NCBI RefSeq assembly: GCF_950295315.1
Contig: NW_026647188.1
Span: forward strand, 1,426,001-1,490,000
Length of the DNA stretch: 64,000 nt
DNA from: Erinaceus europaeus
Lineage: Eukaryota; Chordata; Mammalia; Eulipotyphla; Erinaceidae
Direction: 5' to 3'
Within the stretch, counting starts at the first letter, position 1, and every line of letters starts with the position of its first letter. Of the stretch, positions 34,290 to 47,034 are shown piece by piece. Both the position numbers and the translations under genes were made by a program. The notes below the pieces were generated by a model. The model saw only the letters and a program-made list of their open reading frames with translations. It searched no databases and was not told where the DNA came from.

Positions 34290-35218
34290 CAGAAGTCAAA
34301 AACCTCTTACACTGTGTTCATGGATGACAGGTTCAAAGCTGGCTTGTAGAGATTGTGAGGCAACAGCTCTCATGCCCACAGACCCCAGACAGCCCAAGCC
34401 TTCAGCAGATGCTGTACTTCCAGACCTCACAGTAATGTGTGTGTGTGTGTCTGTCTGTCTGTCTGTCTGTGTGTGTCACTGTGTGCTCAGAACTCACCTA
34501 TAGTAGTCACAGAACATGGGTGGGAAGGTAGCCAGCCTCAGCTGCAACTTATGTACAGAGAACCTATCTAGTCAGGGCAAGAATGGCTGGCTAAGCAAGA
34601 ATGCACATGCAAAAGGACTCTCATGTCTCCCTCTCCTGAGTTCCTGATTCAATATCATGCCTCACTATCATCCAAACACTGTCAACGAGGTAAGCTGGGG
34701 CACCCCTCAGAATTCAAGGGAAGGAGCCTGTCCAGTCACATTTGGTTGCCTACTCAGCCTCCAGACTCTCAGTCCCCTGCTCAGGGCAGCAGATTACAAG
34801 CCCAGAATGAACCCAGAAAGTGCTGTGTTTCAACATAGATGGGAACTGTGTTTGACCAAACAATAGTGGATGAACCCGTCCCCTTACACCTACACTTTGG
34901 GTCCGGCTAAGGCAATTGCTCCTGTGGCCTCACAATCCCTGATCATGGTGTCCAGCTTTACACCCATCACACTCAGAGAGATTCCCAGAAGTAGGCATGC
35001 ATGAGTGTCACATACAAAGTCACTCTGCTTGCAGGAAGCACAAACTCCCTGGGCCCTTGCTATGGAGAGACAAAAGGAAGATGGATGCCTCATTCAGTGA
35101 ATTAGGACTTCCAGTGGAGATCAAAGCCCCGCCCCTCACCTGAGGGCCTGGCTGCTGCTTATAAAGGCAATTGGAAACACATGTTAACACTTGGGGCCTG
35201 AGGACATACTCAGGAATC
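34290..35218 (+). repeat. Array block A, copy 10 (cut at the L1 junction)
   Basis: It starts at gtcaaaaacctcttacac and runs normally to gaggacatactcaggaatc, where other copies continue cctccaggagctagc. The next base on is L1 ORF2 sequence in reverse. About 70% of the unit is missing. Confidence 0.85.
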
Positions 35219-37917
35219 AATTCTATTCCACTGGTCAGTGTGTCTGTTCATGTTCCAGTACCAAGCAGTTTTGATGACAATGGCCCTATAATATAGTTTG
35301 AGATCTGGCAGTGTGATGCCTCCGGTTCTGTTCTTTTTTCTCAAGATTGTTTTGGCAATTCTAGGTCTTTTCTGGTTCCAGATAAACATTTGTAGCATTT
35401 TTTCTATTCTCCTAAAAATGTGCTTGGGATCTTGATGGGGATAGCATTAAATTTGTAGATGGCTCTGGGTAATATATTCATTTTGATGATGTTAATTCTT
35501 CCAACCCATGAGCATGGAATATCTTTCCAATTCTTTGTGTCTTTTTCAATTTCTTTGAGTAGTGACTCATAATTTTCAGTATACAAGTCTTTCACTTCTT
35601 TGGTTAGGTTTATTCCTAGATATTTTATTGTTTTTGTTGCTATAGAAAAAGGAACTGATTTCTGGATTTCAATTTCTTTTAACTTAGTGTTTGCATAGAG
35701 GAATGCCACTGACTTTTGAATGTTAATTTTATAGCCTGACACATTACTGTATTGCCTGATGATTTCCAAAAGCTTCTTGCTGGATTCCTTAGGTTTTTCC
35801 ATGTATACTATCATGTCATCTGCAAATAAGGAGAGTTTGACTTCTTCTCTTCCAATCTGTATTCCTTTAATTCCTTGCTCCTGCCTGATTGCTATGGCAA
35901 GAACTTCCAACACTATGTTGAATAGTAATGGTGATAGTGGGCAGCCCTGTCTAGTACCTGATCTGAGGGGAAATGCTTCCAGTTTTTCACCATTGAGTAT
36001 GATGCTGGCTGTAGGTTTGCTATATATAGACTCCACTATCTTCAGGAATTTTCCATCTATTCCTATTTTTTGTAGTGTTTTGATCATAAAGGGATGTTGT
36101 ATTTTGTCAAAGGCTTTCTCTGCATCTATTGATATGACCATGTGGTTTTTGGTCTTGCTTTTGTTGATGTGGTGGATCACATTGATTGATTTACATATAT
36201 TAAATCAACCTTGCATGCCTGGGATAAACCCCACTTGGTCATGATGAACAATTTTTTGATATACTGCTGTATCCGGTTGGCTAGAATTTTGTTCAATATT
36301 TTCACATCTATGTTCTTCAGAGATATTGGTCTGTAGTTTTCTTTTTTGGTTGTGTCCCTGTCTGCTTTTGGTATCAGGGTGATGTTGGCTTCATAGAAGC
36401 TGGCAGGGAGTATTCCAGTGTCTTCAATCTTCTGGAAGACTTAAAAGTAGAGGTATTAGTTCTTCTTTGAAAGTTTTGTAGAATTCATTTGTAAAACCAT
36501 CTGGTCCAAGACTTTTATTTTTGGGAAGATTTTTGATAACTGTTTCAATTTCATTAGCTGTGATGGGCCTGTTCATGTTATCCGCTTCCTCTTTATTTAG
36601 TTTTGGAAGTTGGTAGGTATCTAGGAAATCATTCATTTCTTCCAGGTTCTCTAGCTTGGTGGCATATAGTTGTTCATAGAAGCCTCGCATGATATGTTGA
36701 ATTACTGCAGTGTCTGTTGTTATTTCTCCTCTTTCATTTACTATCCGATTTATTTGGGTCTTCTCCCTTTTTTGTTTTGTGAGTCTGGCTAAATGTTTGT
36801 CGATTTTGTTTACTCTTTTGAAGAACCAACATTTACTTTCATTGATCTTTTGTATGGTTTTCCTATTCTTAATGTTATTTATTTCTGCCCTAACTTTAGT
36901 AATTTCTGTCCTTCTGGTTGCTTTAGGATTCCTTTGTTGTTGTTCTTCTAGGTCTTTAAGATGTGCAATAAGGCTGTTTATTTGTGCCTTTTCTTGTTTC
37001 CTAATGTGTGCTTGTATAGCTATGAACTTCCCTCTTAGGACTGCTTTAGCTGTGTCCCAAATATTTTGATAGCTTGTGTCTTCATTTTCATTGAACTCTC
37101 GAAACATTTTGATTTCTTCCTAGATTTCCTCTTTGACCCAGAAGTTGTTAAGAAGTGTACTGTTGAGCTTCCACATTTTGGCACTGTTACTAATCTTTTG
37201 TTGATTGTTAAGTGTTAGTTTAATTCCACTGTGGTCTGAGAAGATGCTTGGGATGATTTCAGTGCTCTTGAATAGGCTGATGCTGTCTTTGTGGCCTAAT
37301 ATGTGGTCTATCCTTGAGAATGATCCATGTGGATTTGAGTAAAATGTGTATTCCAGTTTCTTGGGATGAATGACTCTGAAAATGTCCAATAGTTCTAGTT
37401 TATCTATCTCTTCATTTAGCTCCCTTATGTCTTTACTGATTTTCTGCCTGGATGATCTGTCAAGTTGAGATAGTGGGGTGTTGAAGTCCCCTACTATGAT
37501 TGTGTTACTGTTAATATATTGCTGTAGCTCTTTCAGTAGAAGTTTGATGTATTTAGATGGCTTCTCATTGGGTGCATAGATATTAATAATTGTTAAGTCC
37601 TCTTGATTGACTGATCCTCTGAGCATTAAGTAGTGTCCATTCCTATCTTTTTTAATCTTATCTATTTTAAAGTCTATCATGTCAGATATGAGAATAGCTG
37701 TTCCTGCCCTTTTTTGTGGGCCATTGGCTTGAATGATAGTTTTCCATCCTTTCACTTTAAGTCTGTGTTTGTCTTGTTGCGTTAGGTGAGTTTCCTGTAG
37801 ACAACATATTGTTGGGTTGTGTTTTCTCATCCATCTTCCTACTCTGTGTCTTTTAATAGGTGAATTCAGGCCATTGACATTTATTGATATCAAAGATTGA
37901 AGATATTTTAATGCCAT
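35219..37917 (-). pseudogene. L1 ORF2 (endonuclease-reverse transcriptase), broken and truncated
   Basis: ORF2 protein nicks DNA and reverse-transcribes L1 RNA. The endonuclease is seen from 37917 to 37120, with SINVNGL, LQETHL, GDFNTPL and SDHSGIKL. A stop at 37120 follows it, and the frame resumes at 37107. RT shows [41 protein letters not shown] and the catalytic LFADDM. Visible damage comprises the in-frame stop at 37120, a frameshift near 36430, a TGA in place of Trp near 36205 and a one-base loss near 35410. The C-terminal Cys-rich region lies beyond the junction. It is non-functional, though the catalytic residues remain. Confidence 0.92.
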
Positions 37918-37973
37918 TCTTGTAGAGTTTTAGAGTGTTTTGATATATGTCCTATTTGTGGTGGTCTGGTTGT

Positions 37974-38948
37974 TTATAGGAGACCTTTCAGAACTTCTTT
38001 CAGGAAAGGCTTGGTGATGGTTGCTTCCTTCAACTGTTGCTTGTCTGAGAAGGTTTTGATGCTTCCATCTAGTCTGAATGACAATCTAGCAGGATATAGT
38101 ATTCTTGGCTGAAAGCCTTTCTCATTGAGCACTCGATAGATATCTTGCCATTCTCTTCTGGCCTGTAGTGTTTGTATGGAGAAGTCTGCTGCAAATCTTA
38201 TGGGTTTTCCTTTGTAGGTGACTCTTTGTTTTTCTCTTGCAGCTTTGAGGATCCTTTCTTTATCCTTATTCCTTTCCAATCTAAGTATGACATGTCTTGG
38301 TGTCTTTAGGTCTGGGTTAATTCTGTTTGGGACCCTCTGGGCTTCTTGAATCTTTATGTCTTTGGTGTTGTCTAGACTAGAGAAAATTTCAGCTATTATG
38401 GCCTGGCGAACGCTTTCTTCCTCCCCTTCTCTTTCTTCCTCTGGTAGGCCAATAATGCGTATATTGTTTCTTTTGAAGTCATCCCATAGGACTCTGTTGT
38501 TGTTTTCAGCATCTCTTGATCTCTTTTTGAGATCTCTTACTTCTTTTTTAGTTGTCTCTAATTCATCCTCAATCTTGCTAATTCTGTCTTCAGCCTCATT
38601 GATTCTATTCTCTCTGCCCTCTACTGCTTTCTGGAGTTCATCTATTTTGTTGCCCTGCTCTGATACTGTTTTAGCTTGTTCAGCTAGTTGCCTTCTTAGC
38701 TCAGCGATTTCAGCTTTCAGCTCTCTAATAACCATGAAATAATTAGAATTTTCTTCCATATTCTCATTTGTTGTTCCTGCATTTATGATTACAATTTTTT
38801 CAAATTATTTACTCACTCCTGTTATTATTTCCTTGGCTAATGTTTGGATGTTGAACTTGTTGTTTTGTGCTTCACCCTCTGGAGGACTTTTAGCTGGACT
38901 CTTGTCCTGGTTCGAGTCTCCAATATTTTTTCTTGTTGTTTTAACCAT
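37974..38948 (-). pseudogene. L1 ORF1 (RNA-binding protein), one internal stop
   Basis: ORF1p is an RNA-binding trimer that coats L1 RNA. The frame from an ATG at 38948 runs 324 codons with a single TAA at 38807-38805, about codon 48. The open part from 38759 gives 261 residues. A long coiled coil (LKAEIAELRRQLAEQ to ELETTKKEVRDLKKR) comes first. The RRM-like region with NNIRIIGLPEEE and the C-terminal domain with RHVILRL and YKGKPIRFAADFS follow. Length is close to the mammalian norm. Apart from the stop it looks intact, so the L1 is fairly young. Confidence 0.9.
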
Positions 38949-39581
38949 TTTATATAAGTTAACAGTTTTTTCCATCCCTGAGTTGGAGTTCAGTGCTGTA
39001 AAAGCCTTTTTTTTCCCCTGTAGGCTATGGGAGCCTGAGGGCTTTTAAACTATCAATAGGCTTCTTGGCTTAATCACTGACTCCTGACCAAGAGATAAAG
39101 CAGGGTGTGGCAGAGATAATCCAGTGGTTATGCAAAGAGACTTTCACAGCTATGCCACCGAGGTATAGGTCTTCTCCTGAGTTTCCCGGTTAGATCTCTG
39201 TACCCTGGTGTCCCTCACGGTTGATGCTCCAGATTCTGAGGGTAGTAGCAATGGAGACTCAGAGTTGCACTTGGTGAGTCTCTGGGGAGTCCTTTCCTCC
39301 CTTCAGCTGTCCACTTGTTGGTGGAGCAGACTGGAGGTGGTGTCTCCACTAACAAACTGTTGAACTGTTAGCAGTCACTTAATCTCTCCTTAGGCCCCTC
39401 TCTCCTCTCTGTCACCAGCCACGCGTGTTTGTACTCAAGGGTGATTTACTGGGTTTCTGTGGTCATTCTAGTCCTGTCTTGTTTCGGTCCGGGTGGTCTC
39501 CTCTGGTATTCCTAGTTGATCCTGGAGAGGAGAGAAAGCGATCTGCTGCTCGTAGCTCCGCCTCCGGAAGTCGAATCCTCC
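38949..39581 (-). promoter_or_regulatory. L1 5'UTR (promoter region)
   Basis: This is about 630 bp upstream of ORF1, GC-richer than the array, starting on the minus strand with GGAGGATTCGACTTCCGGAG and GGCGGAGCTACGAG. That GC-rich head is what an intact L1 5' end would look like. Antisense to it near 39105-39165, the plus strand reads ccagtggttatgcaaagaga, which resembles a SINE head. Confidence 0.65.
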
Positions 39582-40409
39582 TCCAGTAGCATGTCTTATA
39601 GCATTTCTATCAGCATCCTTATTGAAATTATCATAGTACAGAACTTGCCTCCTTTCTCAAGTGTAAGCTTCAATACATATGTGTTTCTTTTCATTATCCT
39701 GAAATCTTAATTTCCCTGGACTCTGAAGTGTCTCAGAATTTTTGAAGCAGCCCTCTGTTTCCCAGCATATGGTTTCTATGTTTCTGCTGTAATCAGGTCT
39801 TCTTGTGCTTTATTTTTTTTCAAATCCTCCTTGATCATCCCCATTTATTTGCATATTTATTAATTTATTTAGTCCTAAATTCCATGAGAGGTCATTTCTT
39901 CTGCTTGATAGATTTTTCTCTTATAATTGAAGGGAAGTTTACATTCACAATACATTTCCTGTCATAAATACTACACACATATGGTGAAGGCTGGGGTTGT
40001 CTGGGGTCTATGGACATGAGACTGCTGCCTTACAATCTCTACAACCCAGGATTCAAACTGTCATGTATGAATACAGTGTGGGAGGTTTTTGACTTCTGGT
40101 CTCTTTCCAACACTTCTTTTTCTCTTCTTGCCTTTTCTGTCTCTGACTCTCACAGGCTCTCACTCACTCTGTCTGCACTCATTAATATTTTACTTATATA
40201 TTATTTTACTGATAGGCCCAGATATACAAAGTCAGTCAGCAGGCCACTGCTGAGCTCTGGCTTGTTTTGTTGGCGATTTCACCTAAGATTCTGGAGCCTA
40301 AGCTTTGTAAGTCTCTCTGGCACAAGCCATACTCTGTCTCCTCATAGCCATGCCAGTATACCTCATAGTTTTTAATAAAGAAACACATACATATGTGAAC
40401 ATATATATA

Positions 40410-40460
<51 letters not shown>
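39582..40460 (-). repeat. Inverted block B
   Basis: The reverse complement of a B copy runs from agcatttctatcagcatcc beside the L1 to its AT tract at 40401-40460. After the AT tract the sequence jumps to the CA-tract region of an inverted A copy. Confidence 0.82.
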
Positions 40461-40462
<2 letters not shown>

Positions 40463-40979
40463 TGCCAGTGCCTCGATGGATGTGTCTGTGACTGTGACAG
40501 TGTGTGTTTGTGTGTGTTTATGTGTGTGTGAGTGTGTGAGGGAGGGAGAGAGGGAAAGAACAACAGAATCACTGTGGAATAGGTAATTTTGTGCAAAACA
40601 CATGGCACATTCTGAATTACAGCTCAATATTGACACCATTGTAGCCCTCCTTGGCCCTTGGTCGCTTTTCTTCTTTTCAGATCTAAAGACACTGAAGAGG
40701 GAGAGGTTTTTGCCCTGAGTCTTTTACTGGGAACTAGCAGCTACACTGTGTGTGTTGCCTGACTAGGAAACTTGTGGTGCCTGTCCATGTGGAGAGTCTC
40801 CTGGATGAGAACCTTCTCGAGCCTTTTTCGCTTGGTCTCATTGGAGCTGCATATAGCTAATGATTTGGAGATTTTACTCCTTTGGACAATTCTTTCCCTG
40901 ATGCACAGCTTCTCTCCAGGTTTTAGCAATAAATTGTTTGAATGTCATATCGAATCCATTGTAGAAAATGACTACATCA

Positions 40980-41052
<73 letters not shown>

Positions 41053-43244
41053 CATATATATATGTATATATACACACACACACATATATATGTAACATGT
41101 AGAGGTCTGAAAATATTTTTAGCTAAAGAACTGAACAGCTCTGGATTAGGGTAGTAATGTGGATACACCTGGCCCTAATGAGCCACAGTCATGAGAGACA
41201 TCTCACAGAGTCATTTGTATACCTCTTATCACTCTACACATCTCCCTCAGCAAAAACTACCGCTGCCAGATCATCTACTTCCATCTTGCACTTGTTGTCC
41301 ACCAAGTCCTATTCCAAAACTGTAAATCAATGAAAATAGACATAGTGCAGTTCCCTGCACACAGGACAGTCTGAGGCTGGGCCAGGGAGATGCAATACGC
41401 CAGCCTGCATCTTGGCTGGAGCATCACTAAGACTACTACCAAATTGGTGAGGCGAGGGTAGTTTTGGAGAGTGGGCTGCAGGCCAAGTGTTGCTTCTCAG
41501 AGTGCGCAAAGACCTAGATGTTCTAAAGTGTTACCTTTCCTCAAAAACATAAAATAGCAATGCCACTTGTAAGAATATGCTTGGGCATGGTAGGTTTGTC
41601 TTCAGTGTTCTGGCACTGATCAACACAGGGCCAGCATTTCAGTCCTTTTCAGTCTCTGTAATACTGTCTCTCTGACTGTCTCTACATGTCTTCTTCACTG
41701 GGCCCTTACTGGAAGTCAGTACATGAATCGAGAACTCGGGATTCCTGGTGTTGAAATTTTCCTTTCTTTGCCCTTTGGATTATTTAGGCTCCTGCATATG
41801 GCGTAGTACAATGGGGAACTGAGGATAGAGCGACCCTGCTGCAGGGAACAGGCATATGTCCATCTCCAGCTGCAGCTGTCCAGGCCCTCTGTGCTTGACT
41901 CCCATTATCCAGGGCCCTGAGGCTGACACTCAGCCTAAATGCAGCCCTCCTCAATTTCCTGCACCGCATCCTTGTCCTTATTCCATGAGAGCCCAGGACA
42001 AGAGAAGTGAAACTCTATCCCCCTGGCACACACATTGTGCTTTCCCTCTATTGGGCCGAATGTAAAGGATCTGTGGTACTGATGGCCACACCAGTGTCCA
42101 GATTTTCCACGCAAAACAGAAGCTTCCAGGGTTCTGAAAGAGGGTGCTTTGATGGCTGTGGAAAGTCTTTTCCAAGTGCCTCATGGGGTTTCAAATCCTT
42201 TTGAAACCTGAAGTTCTTTCTTGTATCTAGGGAATATTCTCACCTATGGCTGAAATGGCCTCCCAACTAGGAGCACAGCTATCCTGGGGTCAGGAGGACT
42301 GCCAGCCTGCTAGCTCTGGAGGGATTCCTGAGTATGTCCTCAGGTCCCTAGTGGTAACAGGTGTTTCCAATTGCTTTATTAGCAGCAGCCAGGCCCTCAG
42401 GTGAGGGGCAGGGCTGTGATCTCCACTGGAAACTCCTAATTCAGCCAATGGAGGCAACCATCTTCCTTTTTATCTCCATAGCAAGGGCCTGGGGAATTTG
42501 TGCTTCCTGCAAGCAGAACGAATTTGTATGGGACACACATGGAAGCCTACTTCTGGGAATCTCTCTGAGTGTGATGTGTGGACACCAGGACACCATGATC
42601 AGGGATTGTGAGGCCAATGGAGCAATTGCCTTAGCAGATCCCAAAGGGGAGGTGTAAGGGGCCGGGTTCATCCACTATTGTTTGGTCAAACACAGTGCCC
42701 ATCTTTGTTGGAATTCTTTCTGGGTTCTTTCTGGGATGTAATCTGCTGCTCTGAGAAGTGGATTGGGAGCCTGGAGGCTGAGTATGCAGCCAAACGTGAC
42801 TGGACAGGGTCCTGCCCCTGAATTCTGAGGGGTCCCCTAGCTTCCCCCGTTGGCAGTGTTTGGATGACAGTGAGGCATGAGACTGAATTGGGAACTCAGG
42901 GAGGGAGACATGAGAGTCCCTTTGCATATGCATTCTTGCTTAGCCAGAATCTGGGCTACCTGGCTTTTCCTAACCAGCTATGTTCTCTGTATATAAGTTG
43001 CAGGTGAGGCTGGCTACCTTGCTACCCATGCTCTGAGACTACTATAGGTGAGTTCTGAGCACATACAGACACACACTGACAGACAGACAGACACACAGAC
43101 ACACACACATTACTGTCAGGTCTGGTAATACAGCATATGGTGAAGGCTGGGGCTGTCTGGGGTCTGAGCATGAGAGCTGGTGCCTTAAAATATCTACAAG
43201 CCAGGTTTGAACCTATCATAAATGAACACAGTGTAGCAGGTTTT
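40461..43244 (-). repeat. Inverted block A, near full length
   Basis: In reverse order it shows the (TG)n tract (40495-40540), TC/AT tract (40983-41092), the body and the CAGA-type tract (43060-43110). It ends at the reverse of gaattcaaaaacctgc. No CCAAT array is present. Its neighbour at 43245 is a short B segment, as between forward copies 8 and 9. Confidence 0.85.
40983..41092. repeat. (TC)n(TA)n compound microsatellite (inverted)
   Basis: This is the reverse of the A-block tract. The AT arm is broken by tgta and tacaca steps, which shows more decay than the forward copies. Confidence 0.93.
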
Positions 43245-43529
43245 TGAATTCTGGTCTATTTCCAACTCATCTATTTCTCTTCCCGCCTTCTCTGTCTCTA
43301 AATCTCACATGCTCTCACACACTCTGTCTTCACTTATTAATATTTTACTTATATACTTATTTTACTGACAGGACCAGATATACAAAGAGAGTTACCAGAG
43401 CACTGCTGAGCTCTGGCTTGTTGTGTTGGCGATTTCACTTAGGCTACTGGAGCCTCAGTTTGTAAGTCTTTCTGACCCAAGCCATATTCTGTCTCCTCAT
43501 TTCCATGCCAGTATCACTCACAGTTTATA
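43245..43529 (-). repeat. Inverted short block B segment
   Basis: This is the mirror of 30137-30420. It ends at gtttataataaag, followed by tgattttttttgcaaaacac of block A, the same A/B junction as at 30136. Confidence 0.85.
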
Positions 43530-44627
43530 ATAAAGTGATTTTTTTTGCAAAACACTTGGTACATTCTGATTTACAGCTCAATACTGACACTATTGTAGCT
43601 GTCTTTGGCCCTTGGTCACTTTTCTTCTTTTCAGATGTAAAAACCCTGAAGAGGGAGAGGTTTTTGCCCTGAGGCTTGCACTGGGAACTACCAGCTGCCC
43701 TGTGTCTGTTGCCAGACTAGGAACCTTGTGGTGCCTGTGCATGTGGAGAGTCTCCTTGATGAGTTCCTTCTCAAGCTTTTTCACTCTGTCCCGTTGGAGC
43801 TGCATATAGCTAATGATTTTGAGAGTTTACTCCTTTGGACAATTCTTTTCCTGATGCACAGTTTCTCTCCAGGTTTTAGCAATCAATTGTCTGAATGTCA
43901 TATCGAATGCATTGTAGAAATTGACTATATATCAGTGTCTCTCTCTCTCTCCCTCTCTCTCTCTCTATATATATATGTATATATATATAGATATATGTAG
44001 AGATATGAGAATATTTTTTAGCTAGAGACCTGCACAGCTCTGGATTAGGGTAGTAATGCGGATACACCTGGCCCTTCTGAGTCACAGTCCTGAGAGTCAT
44101 CTCACAGAGCCATTCATATACCTCTTATCACTCTACAAATCTCTCTCAGCACAAACTACCGCTGCCAAATCATCTACTTCCCTGTTGCTCTTTTTGCCAC
44201 CAATTCCTATCCCAAAACTGTAAATTAAAGTACAAATAGACATAGTTCAGTTCCCTGCACACAGAACAGTCTGAGGCTGGACCAGGGTGATGCAATACGC
44301 CAGCCTGCATCTTGGCTGGAGCATCACTAAGACTACTTCCAAATTGGAGAGGCGAGGGCAGTTTTGGTGAGTGGGCTGCAGGCCAAGTGTTGCTTCTTAG
44401 AGTGGGCTAAGATATAGATGTTCTAAGTGTAACCTTTCCTCACAAACATAAAATAACAATGCCACTTGTTAGAAGTATGCATGCGCATGGAGGGTTTGTC
44501 TTCAGTGCTCTGGCACTGATCAACACAGGGCCAGAATTTCAGTCCTTTTCTTTCTCTGTCATCCTGTCTCTCTGTCTCTATGTGCCTTCTTCACTGGGCC
44601 CTTATGGAAGTCAGTTCCTGGATCGTG
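43530..44627 (-). repeat. Inverted block A fragment
   Basis: It runs in reverse from the junction through the TC/TA tract (43938-43990) to ggaagtcagttcctggatcg. There it is cut and joined to the segment tggtgcctgtccatgtgg of the next inverted A copy, so about 1.1 kb is left. Confidence 0.82.
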
Positions 44628-47034
44628 AACTCGTGGTGCCTGTCCATGTGGAGAGTCTCCTTGATGAGTTCCTTCTCAAGCCTTTTTCGCTCTGTCCCGT
44701 TGGAGGTGCATATAGCTAATGATTTGGAGATTTTACTCCTTTGGAAAATTCTTTTCCTGATGCACAGTTTCTCTCGAGGTTTCAGAAATCAATTGTCTGA
44801 ATGTCATATCGAATCCATTGTAGAAAATGACTACAATGACTATATCAGTGTCTCTCTCTCTCTCTATCTCTCTCTCTATATATATATATAACTTGTAGAG
44901 GTCAATATATTTTTTAGCTAGAGACCTGCACAGCTCTCTATTAGGGTAGTAAAGTGGATACACCTGGCCCTTCTGAGCCACAGTCATGAGAGACATCTCA
45001 CAGAACGATATCATTTATCACTCTAACAAATCTCTCTCAGCACAATCTTCCACTGCCAAATCATCTACTTCCCTCTTGCTCTTTTTGTACACCGAGTCCT
45101 ATCCCAAAACTGTAAAGCAAAGAAAAAATAGACATAGTGCAGTTCCCTGCACACAGGACAGGCTGAGACTGGACCAGGGAGATGAAATATGACAGTCTGC
45201 ATTTGGCTGGAGCATCACTAAAACTACTTCCAATTTGGAGAGGCAAGGGCAGTTTTGGAGAGTGGGCTGCAGGCCAAGAGCTTCTCAGAGTGGGCTAAGA
45301 CTTAGATTTTCTAAGTGTAACATTCCTCACAAACATAAAATAACAATGCCACTAGTAAGAAGTATGCATGGGCATGGAGGATTTGTCTTCAGTGCTCTGG
45401 CACTGATCAACACAGGGCCAGAATTTCTGTCCTTTTCAGTCACTGTCATTCTGTCTCTCTGACTGTCTCTACGTGCCTTCTTTCCTGGACCCTTCATGGA
45501 AGTCAGTGCATGCATTGTGAACTCGGTCTTGCTGGTATTGAAATTTCCCTTTCTTTTTCTTTTGATTACTTAGTCTCGTGCATATGGCATAGTACAGAGG
45601 GGAACTGAGGAGACAGCTTTCCAGCTGCAGGTAACAGGCATATGTCCATCTCCGGCTGCAGCTGTCCAGGCCCTCTGTGCTTGACTCCCATTCTCCAGGG
45701 CCCTGAGGCTGACACTCAGCCTAAATGCAGCCCTCCTCAATTTCCTGCACCACATCCTTGTCCTTATTCCATGAGAGCCCAGATCAAGAGAAGTGAAACT
45801 TTACCACCCTGGCATACACATTGTGCTTTCCCTCTATTGGGCCGAATGTAAAGGCTCTGTGGTACTGATGGCCACACCAGTGTCCAGAATTTCCATGCAA
45901 AATGGAAGCTTCCAGGGTTCAGAAAGAGGGTGGTTTGTTGGCTGTGAAATGTCTTTTCCAAGTGCCTCCTGGGGTTTCAAATCCTTTTGAAACCTGAAGT
46001 TCTTTCTTGTATCTAGGGAATATTCTCACCTCTGGCCCAAAGGCACTCCCATCTAGGAGCACAGCTATCCCATGGTCAGGAGGTATGCCAGCCTGCTAGC
46101 TCCTGGAAGGATTCCTGAGTATGTCCTCAGGCCCCATGTGGTAAGAGGTGTGTCCAATTGCCTTTATTAGCAGCAGCCAGGCCCTCAGGTGAGGGGCGGT
46201 GCTGTGATCTCCACTGGAAGCTCCTAATTCTGCCAATTGAGGCATCCATCTTCCTTTTGTCTCTCCATAGCAAGGGCCCGGAGAGTTTGTGCTTCCTGCA
46301 AGCAGAGTGTCTTTGTATGGGACACTCATGGATGCCTACTTCTGGGAGTCTCTCTAAGTGTGATGTGTGGACACCAGGACACCATGATCAGGGATTGTGA
46401 GGCCACAGGAGCAACTGCCTTAACCGGACCCAAAGTGTAGGTGTAAAGGGCCGGATTCATCCACTATTTTTTGGTCGAACACAGTTCCCATCTATGTTGA
46501 AACACAGCTCTTTCTGGGTTCTTTCAGGGCTTGTAATCTGCTGCAGTGAGCAGTGGACTGAGAGTCTGGAGGTTGAGTAGGCAGCCAAACGTGACTGGAC
46601 AGGCTCATGCTCCTGAATTCTTTGGGGTGCCCCAGCTTACTCCATTGTCAGTGTTTGGATGATAGTGAGGCATGGGATTAATCGAGAAGTCGGGAGAGGG
46701 AGACATGAGAGTCCCTTTGCATATGCATTCTTGCTTAGCCAGAATCTGGGCTAGCTGGCTTGCCCTTTCCACTAGGTTCTCTTTACATAAGTTGCAGTTG
46801 AAGCTGGCTACTTTGACACCCATGGTCTGAGACTACTATATGTGAGCTCTGAGCACACACAGACACACAGACAGACAGACACACACTCACACACACATTA
46901 CTGTCAGATCTGGTAGTACAGCATATGGTGAAGACTGGGGCTATACGGGGTCTGTGGGCATGAGATCTGCTGCCTTACTATCTATACAAGCCAGGTTTGA
47001 ACCTGTCATCAATGAACACAGTGTATGAGGTTTT
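44628..47034 (-). repeat. Inverted block A, larger partial copy
   Basis: In reverse it runs from cctgtccatgtggagagtct through a short TC/TA tract (44853-44890) and the body to the start motif near 47035. An intact 77-codon frame lies at 46329-46096 on the minus strand. The CA and CCAAT parts are missing. Confidence 0.83.

Larger units (their letters stand above)
35219..39581 (-). mobile_element. LINE-1 element, 3'-truncated, minus strand
   Basis: Reading on the minus strand there is a 5'UTR (39581-38949), ORF1 (38948-37974), a 56-bp spacer and ORF2 (37917 to the junction). The element stops inside ORF2, after [15 protein letters not shown], with no C-terminal part, 3'UTR or poly(A). L1 copies are normally cut at the 5' end, so loss of the 3' end with the 5' end kept points to a rearrangement after insertion. 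Array DNA is forward on its left and inverted on its right. Confidence 0.92.

Noticed and set aside
35759..37069. Plus-strand open frames of 119-161 codons within the L1
   Set aside because: They are antisense shadows of L1 ORF2, whose motifs are clear on the minus strand.
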